A stretch of DNA of 8,069 nucleotides from Candidatus Bathyarchaeota archaeon (lineage in GTDB: Archaea; Thermoproteota; Bathyarchaeia; TCS64). Positions 4,108-8,069 of the stretch are shown here, one piece after another. How positions within the stretch are numbered: position 1 is the first letter of the stretch; each line of letters opens with the position of its first letter. The notes beneath the pieces are model-generated. The model worked only from the letters and a program-made list of their open reading frames with translations. It was not told where the DNA came from and did not search any database. Made by a program: the position numbers and the translations under genes. Location of the stretch: positions 1 to 8,069 of the forward strand of contig WJIV01000013.1 of NCBI GenBank assembly GCA_014730055.1, in the 5' to 3' direction.

Positions 4108-6816
4108 TTGTCTTCAAAAAAAATTCAAAAAATAATAAGTAATCCATGGACCAAGCCATATGAAGAAGTATTAGAATACTATAGGGTTTCAAGGGAAAAT
4201 GGACTATCCGAAGATGAAGTAAAAGATAGGAGAGAGACTTTTGGACAGAATACTGTAAGGGAGGCAGAGAAAAAAAGCTTAGCCGAAATATTGATCAATC
4301 AACTCAAGAGTCTTCTCGTCGTCTTACTTGGTCTTGCTGCAGTTGTCTCCATTGCATTAGATGAGATCGTTGAAGGAGTCTCAATACTAGCAGTACTGGT
4401 AATTAACACCATAATTGGTTTCGTCACCGAGGCAAGAGCTCTTAGCTCTATGGAAGCGCTCCGGGAGATGACAAAGATAGACAGCAGGGTACGTAGAGAT
4501 GGAGATGTAAAGAAAATCCCTGCAGAGGATCTCGTTCCGGGAGATATAGTAATTCTGCAACCTGGTGATATGGTTCCTGCGGATCTAAGGGTATTAGAGT
4601 CATCCAAGTTGCAGGTGGATGAATCTGCCTTAACCGGGGAGTCAGTTCCAGTGGGAAAGATCGAGAACACCCTTGAGGAGGATACACCCCTCGCTGAAAG
4701 GGATAACATGGTATACAAGGGAACTTATCTGACAAGGGGGAACGCCGAAGGGGTAGTGGTCTCTACCGGGGAGGAGACTGAGCTTGGTAAGATATCTGAG
4801 TCAATCAGGGAGGCAGGAGAAGAGAAGACCCCCTTAGAAGAGCGTTTAGATCAACTTGCTCAGAGATTAGTGCCGCTACTAATTGCAGTTGCACTGATTG
4901 TTGTGATCTCCGGGGTTTTTAGAGGAAGGGATCTCCTTCTGATCCTTGAGACTGCGATAGCTCTAGCCATCGCAACAGTCCCGGAGGGCCTCCCGGTAGT
5001 TGCCACCCTAGTTCTTGCCAGAGGTATGCTTAGGATGGCCGATAAGAATGTCCTTATCAACAAACTATCTTCAGTTGAGACCCTAGGTTCAACTAACATT
5101 ATTTCCACGGACAAGACAGGGACACTAACGGAGAATAGGATGACAGTAACAAGGTTTGAGTTATATGAACTGTCTGTCGAGGTGACGGGGAAGGGCCTAG
5201 AGACAGAAGGTAATTTTCTGGTGGGGGGAGAGAAAAAGGAGGTATCCGGTACCCCTATGTTAAGAGAAGCTCTTGAGATCGGTGTCCTCTGCAACAATGC
5301 TTCACTCACAGATGATAACGGTGAGGTAGAGGCAGTTGGAGAACCAATGGAGGTATCGCTTCTCATCGCTGGACGCAAGGGAGGGTTTAGGCGGGATGAG
5401 TTAACCGATTCAATGCCTGAGGTGGAGGAGGTACCTTTCGATCCATCCTCGAGATTGATGGCTAAGTATCATAGGATTAATAACGAGTACAAAGTTGCAG
5501 TAAAAGGAGCTCCTGAGGAAGTACTGAATTCATGCTCTAATATATTGACTACAAACGGTAGTAGGGAGTTAAACTCCGAAGAAGAAGAAAAGTGGATTAA
5601 TAAGAGTGATAAAATGGGGGAAGAGGGTCTAAGGGTCCTTGGGCTTGCTGTAAAGAAAACTGAGGAAATAGATGAGAAGCCTTTCGAAGGCCTTACCTTC
5701 ATCGGTTTGGTAGGCATGATAGACCCGCCGAGAGAAGAGGTCAAGCCTGCCATCGGGACATGTCAAGATGCCGGCATTAAGGTCATTATGGTTACAGGAG
5801 ATCACGCTTCCACAGCTAGGAACATAGGTTATCAAGTCGGGCTAGTAGACTCGAAGGATGCAGAGGTAGTATATGGTAGCGAGATCAAGCCTTATGAGGA
5901 CCTCAAAGAGAATGAACGTCAGCGATTTCTGAACGCCTCAATATTCGCTAGAGTTAGCCCTAACAACAAACTTGACTTAATAGATTTGTACCAGAGAAAT
6001 GAGGCCATAGTGGCCATGTTTGGAGACGGGGTAAATGACGCTCCTGCTCTAAAGAAAGCTGATATTGGAGTAGCAATGGGGATGAGAGGCACCCAGGTAG
6101 CACAGGAGGCGTCAGACATGATCCTTCAAGATGACAACTTTTCAAGTATAACATACGCAGTAGAGGAAGGAAGGATTATCTTCAGCAATATCCGTAAATT
6201 TGTCATCTACCTGATATCGTGCAATCTGAGTGAACTTTTAACAATTCTCCTAGCGTCACTGATTGGGTTCCCCCTACCACTTCTTCCTCTTCAGATCCTG
6301 TTTCTTAACGTTGTAAACGATGTATTCCCAGCTTTCGCACTTGGGACCTGCAGAGGAGGCAGGATGGTAATGAAAGTTTCACCAAGAGACCCTGATGAGT
6401 CCATAGTTGATAGAATTCACTGGTTAGAAATAGGTTGGTATGGAGCCCTGATATCGGTTGTGACGATCCTTGCTTTTGGCCTTGGAGGTAGAATCTACGC
6501 AACTGAAATGTCCAATCATAGGATCGTTACAATTTCTTTTCTTACATTAGCCTTTACCCAGCTCTGGCATGTATTTAATATGAGAGAACTAACATCAGAT
6601 ATATTCAGAAACGAGATTACAGAGAACAAATATATCTGGGGAGCCTTAGCACTAAGCTGCATGATTCTGTTATCTGCCATCTATATTCCTTTTATTTCAT
6701 CAGTGTTAAGCATCGAACCCCCTGATCTTCAGGGATGGGGTCTGATCCTAGGAATGAGTCTCGTGCCACTAGTAGCAGGTCAAGCAGAGAGGCAGATAAG
6801 AGGAAACAGCACCTAG
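4108..6816 (+). CDS. P2-type cation (probably Ca2+) transporting ATPase
   Basis: 902-residue type II P-type ATPase that exports a cation, probably Ca2+ (Mn2+ possible), from the cytosol at the expense of ATP. Order: N-terminal cation-ATPase domain (about 12-55), TM1-2 (about 68-108), actuator domain with TGES 176-179, TM3-4 (about 254-300) with PEGLP 292-296, phosphorylation site D335 in DKTGTLT, nucleotide domain with KGAPE 466-470, TGD 563-565, GDGVND 639-644, then TM5-10. Against SERCA, E293, N706, E709, N734 and D738 fall at the positions of E309, N768, E771, N796 and D800, with identical spacing. SERCA T799 is N737 here, and the TM8 stretch around Q818 has no acidic residue. This suggests one Ca2+ site (site II), as in PMCA/PMR1-type pumps. 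TTG start with Shine-Dalgarno support. Apparently monocistronic. The class is certain; the ion is inferred. Confidence 0.95.
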   Translation: MSSKKIQKIISNPWTKPYEEVLEYYRVSRENGLSEDEVKDRRETFGQNTVREAEKKSLAEILINQLKSLLVVLLGLAAVVSIALDEIVEGVSILAVLVINTIIGFVTEARALSSMEALREMTKIDSRVRRDGDVKKIPAEDLVPGDIVILQPGDMVPADLRVLESSKLQVDESALTGESVPVGKIENTLEEDTPLAERDNMVYKGTYLTRGNAEGVVVSTGEETELGKISESIREAGEEKTPLEERLDQLAQRLVPLLIAVALIVVISGVFRGRDLLLILETAIALAIATVPEGLPVVATLVLARGMLRMADKNVLINKLSSVETLGSTNIISTDKTGTLTENRMTVTRFELYELSVEVTGKGLETEGNFLVGGEKKEVSGTPMLREALEIGVLCNNASLTDDNGEVEAVGEPMEVSLLIAGRKGGFRRDELTDSMPEVEEVPFDPSSRLMAKYHRINNEYKVAVKGAPEEVLNSCSNILTTNGSRELNSEEEEKWINKSDKMGEEGLRVLGLAVKKTEEIDEKPFEGLTFIGLVGMIDPPREEVKPAIGTCQDAGIKVIMVTGDHASTARNIGYQVGLVDSKDAEVVYGSEIKPYEDLKENERQRFLNASIFARVSPNNKLDLIDLYQRNEAIVAMFGDGVNDAPALKKADIGVAMGMRGTQVAQEASDMILQDDNFSSITYAVEEGRIIFSNIRKFVIYLISCNLSELLTILLASLIGFPLPLLPLQILFLNVVNDVFPAFALGTCRGGRMVMKVSPRDPDESIVDRIHWLEIGWYGALISVVTILAFGLGGRIYATEMSNHRIVTISFLTLAFTQLWHVFNMRELTSDIFRNEITENKYIWGALALSCMILLSAIYIPFISSVLSIEPPDLQGWGLILGMSLVPLVAGQAERQIRGNST

Positions 6817-6945
6817 GAAAACAACTATCTATATGCTGGAAAAGATGGATCTAAAAAGGGTCTAGCTAGTAGAAAGATACTGTTTAACCCATACCATTAA
6901 AAAGCACCATATACCTTATCGTAGTTAGTATCTACCAGAATTTCT

Positions 6946-6950
6946 GGAGG
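6946..6950 (+). promoter_or_regulatory. Shine-Dalgarno-like site before the DUF211 gene
   Basis: GGAGG lies 14 bases before the TTG at 6965, longer than usual spacing. A second partial match, GTGAG at 6955-6959, is 5 bases from the start and may be the working contact. Upstream of it, ATTAAAAAG at 6896-6904 or the AT-rich run near 6908-6918 are only weak TATA candidates. Confidence 0.35.
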
Positions 6951-6964
6951 ATATGTGAGAAGTA

Positions 6965-7219
6965 TTGGAACAACCCAAAATAATACACATCGTTTTGGAC
7001 GTATTGAAACCACACCAGCCACCCCTACCAGACTTTGCGGCATTCGTTGGAGAATTAGCCGGAATAGGACGAGTGGATGTAACAGTTGTTGAGATGGATG
7101 AAAAAACAGAGAGCCTCAGGATCATTATAGATGGTAACGTTGACTATGAGAGCCTCAGGTCTCACATGGCAAAACAGGGAGCAGTCATACACAGTGTAGA
7201 CCAGGTTGTCGTAGAGTAG
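6965..7219 (+). CDS. DUF211 family protein
   Basis: Small archaeal protein of 84 residues matching DUF211 (PF02680; M. thermautotrophicus MTH889 is a structural example). The family has a ferredoxin-like alpha/beta fold and no established biochemical role. Visible hallmarks are the opening strand IIHIVLDVLKPHQPPL (about 6-21), the central VDVTVVEMDEKTESLRIII segment and the closing GAVIHSVDQVV. It is cytosolic, without cysteines or membrane segments. Start is TTG; the next Met falls in the middle of the fold. The stop is 3 bp before the agmatinase start, so the two are very probably co-transcribed and translationally coupled. That context suggests a link to arginine/polyamine metabolism, perhaps regulatory, which is inference only. 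Confidence 0.88.
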   Translation: MEQPKIIHIVLDVLKPHQPPLPDFAAFVGELAGIGRVDVTVVEMDEKTESLRIIIDGNVDYESLRSHMAKQGAVIHSVDQVVVE

Positions 7220-7222
7220 AAT

Positions 7223-8069
7223 ATGATTAAACCAGTCCTTCAAACCTTCCTGGATAAACCACCAGCCTTGGATAGTTGCGACTATAAGGTATTCTCAGCA
7301 CCCCTAGACATAACAACAAGCTATAGAAGAGGCACCAGGTTCGGCCCTGCATCAATCAGACGTGAGAGCAGCTACATGGAAACTTTCAGTCATAGAACAA
7401 ATCTCGACTGGGATGACTTAAAATTAGCTGATATCGGAGAGGTAGAGTGCCCAGATATTGAAACAGCTCTAAACAGCATAGAAAAAACTGTAGAATCCAT
7501 TGACGCCTTGCCTATCATGCTAGGAGGAGAGCACACTGTAACACTTGGAGCGCTTAGAGCATTAAAACCAGACCTTGTCTTGGTTTTTGACGCCCACCTA
7601 GACCTCAGAGATGAGCTCTTCGGAGAGAGGTTTTGTCATGCAACCTTCCTGAGAAGAGCATATGAAGAGCTTGGATTCTCAGCCCTAATTATTGGAGCCA
7701 GGGCGCTCTCGAGAGAGGAAGTAGATTTCGCGGATAAGAAAGAGGATCTAAGATGGGTCTCTGCAAAAACAGTAATGGAAGAGAAGAAAGCGATAATTAA
7801 CCAAGTAATCGGAGAAATCGAGAAAGTCAACTCTTTCTACCTAAGCGTGGACATGGACGCACTTGATCCAGCTTACTCGCCAGGGGTAGGTAACCCGTAT
7901 CCTGAAGGTTTGTCTACCGCTTGCTTAATGGATATTATCAAGGAATCGGTAAATGAGAAACTAGTAGGATTGGACATAGTCGAGGTATACCCAGGATATG
8001 ACAACGGTACAACTGCGTCAACAGCCGCATATATAATCCTGGAAACATTATACTCCCATATCAACAAAA
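7223..8069 (+). CDS. speB: Agmatinase (arginase/ureohydrolase family), 3' end beyond window
   Basis: Binuclear manganese hydrolase, most likely splitting agmatine into putrescine and urea in polyamine synthesis. 282 codons are open from the ATG at 7223 to the window edge without a stop. Archaeal homologues are about 285-295 residues, so only a few C-terminal residues should be missing. Metal ligands are visible: H104 in GGEHT, D123-H125-D127 in DAHLD, and D210 and D212 in SVDMDALDP. H139 matches the catalytic histidine and E254 in DIVEV the active-site glutamate of E. coli SpeB. GGEH instead of GGDH is known in archaeal members. No Shine-Dalgarno site is seen, consistent with coupling to the DUF211 gene 3 bp upstream. 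Agmatinase is favoured over arginase or formimidoylglutamase by the DAHLDLRDE form, but substrate is not proven by sequence. Confidence 0.9.
   Translation, partial: MIKPVLQTFLDKPPALDSCDYKVFSAPLDITTSYRRGTRFGPASIRRESSYMETFSHRTNLDWDDLKLADIGEVECPDIETALNSIEKTVESIDALPIMLGGEHTVTLGALRALKPDLVLVFDAHLDLRDELFGERFCHATFLRRAYEELGFSALIIGARALSREEVDFADKKEDLRWVSAKTVMEEKKAIINQVIGEIEKVNSFYLSVDMDALDPAYSPGVGNPYPEGLSTACLMDIIKESVNEKLVGLDIVEVYPGYDNGTTASTAAYIILETLYSHINK

Noticed and set aside
4299..4735. Two overlapping antisense open frames (139 and 95 codons) in the ATPase
   Set aside because: Both are opposite the TM1-actuator region of a certain gene, with no family resemblance.
4860..5378. Antisense open frame of 172 codons within the P-type ATPase
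   Set aside because: Its Ser/Thr/Pro-rich low-complexity product is typical of the reverse of a real gene, and the + strand carries PEGLP and DKTGT here.
6862..6869. CTAGCTAG palindrome in the gap before the DUF211 gene
   Set aside because: It is only 8 bp, without a second copy or a TATA element in a meaningful position, so chance is the better explanation.
1..8069. CRISPR array, insertion sequence, tRNA/rRNA or defence system
   Set aside because: I found no regularly spaced repeats, transposase motifs, terminal repeats, cloverleaf pattern or defence-type gene on either strand.

Overview
The window is archaeal. It opens with a complete Rli1/ABCE1 ribosome-recycling ATPase, a protein of archaea and eukaryotes but not bacteria. 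It also holds a DUF211 protein (an essentially archaeal family), archaeal-type TATA elements, and arginine codons dominated by AGG/AGA in the first gene. Base composition is moderate, and four of the seven genes must start at TTG. I cannot place the organism below the level of Archaea from this sequence.

Layout, left to right. (1) A strong TATA element at 50-57 drives a two-gene unit on the + strand: rli1 (92-1870), then an O6-alkylguanine-DNA alkyltransferase (1872-2393) one base after its stop. (2) A VIT1/CCC1-family metal transporter lies convergently on the - strand (2451-3101), with a probable T-run terminator in the short gap and a small leader hairpin before its start. (3) A 240-bp divergent intergenic region separates it from a bacterial-type 3-methyladenine DNA glycosylase I, tag (3342-3932). 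(4) After a 175-bp AT-rich gap comes a 902-residue P2-type calcium-pump-like ATPase (4108-6816). (5) A 148-bp gap precedes a DUF211 protein (6965-7219), followed after 3 bp by an agmatinase/ureohydrolase (7223 to the window end, truncated only near its C-terminus).

Themes. Two alkylation-damage repair enzymes of different mechanism (Ogt for O6-alkylguanine, Tag for 3-methyladenine) lie within 1 kb of each other but in separate transcription units. Two membrane metal transporters (VIT-type and P2 ATPase) are interleaved with them. The DUF211-agmatinase pair looks like a polyamine-related operon containing one protein of unknown function.

I see no mobile element, CRISPR array, RNA gene or clearly new system. 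The items most worth checking are the association of TTG starts with Shine-Dalgarno sequences, the DUF211-agmatinase coupling, the Rli1-Ogt coupling and the VIT leader hairpin.
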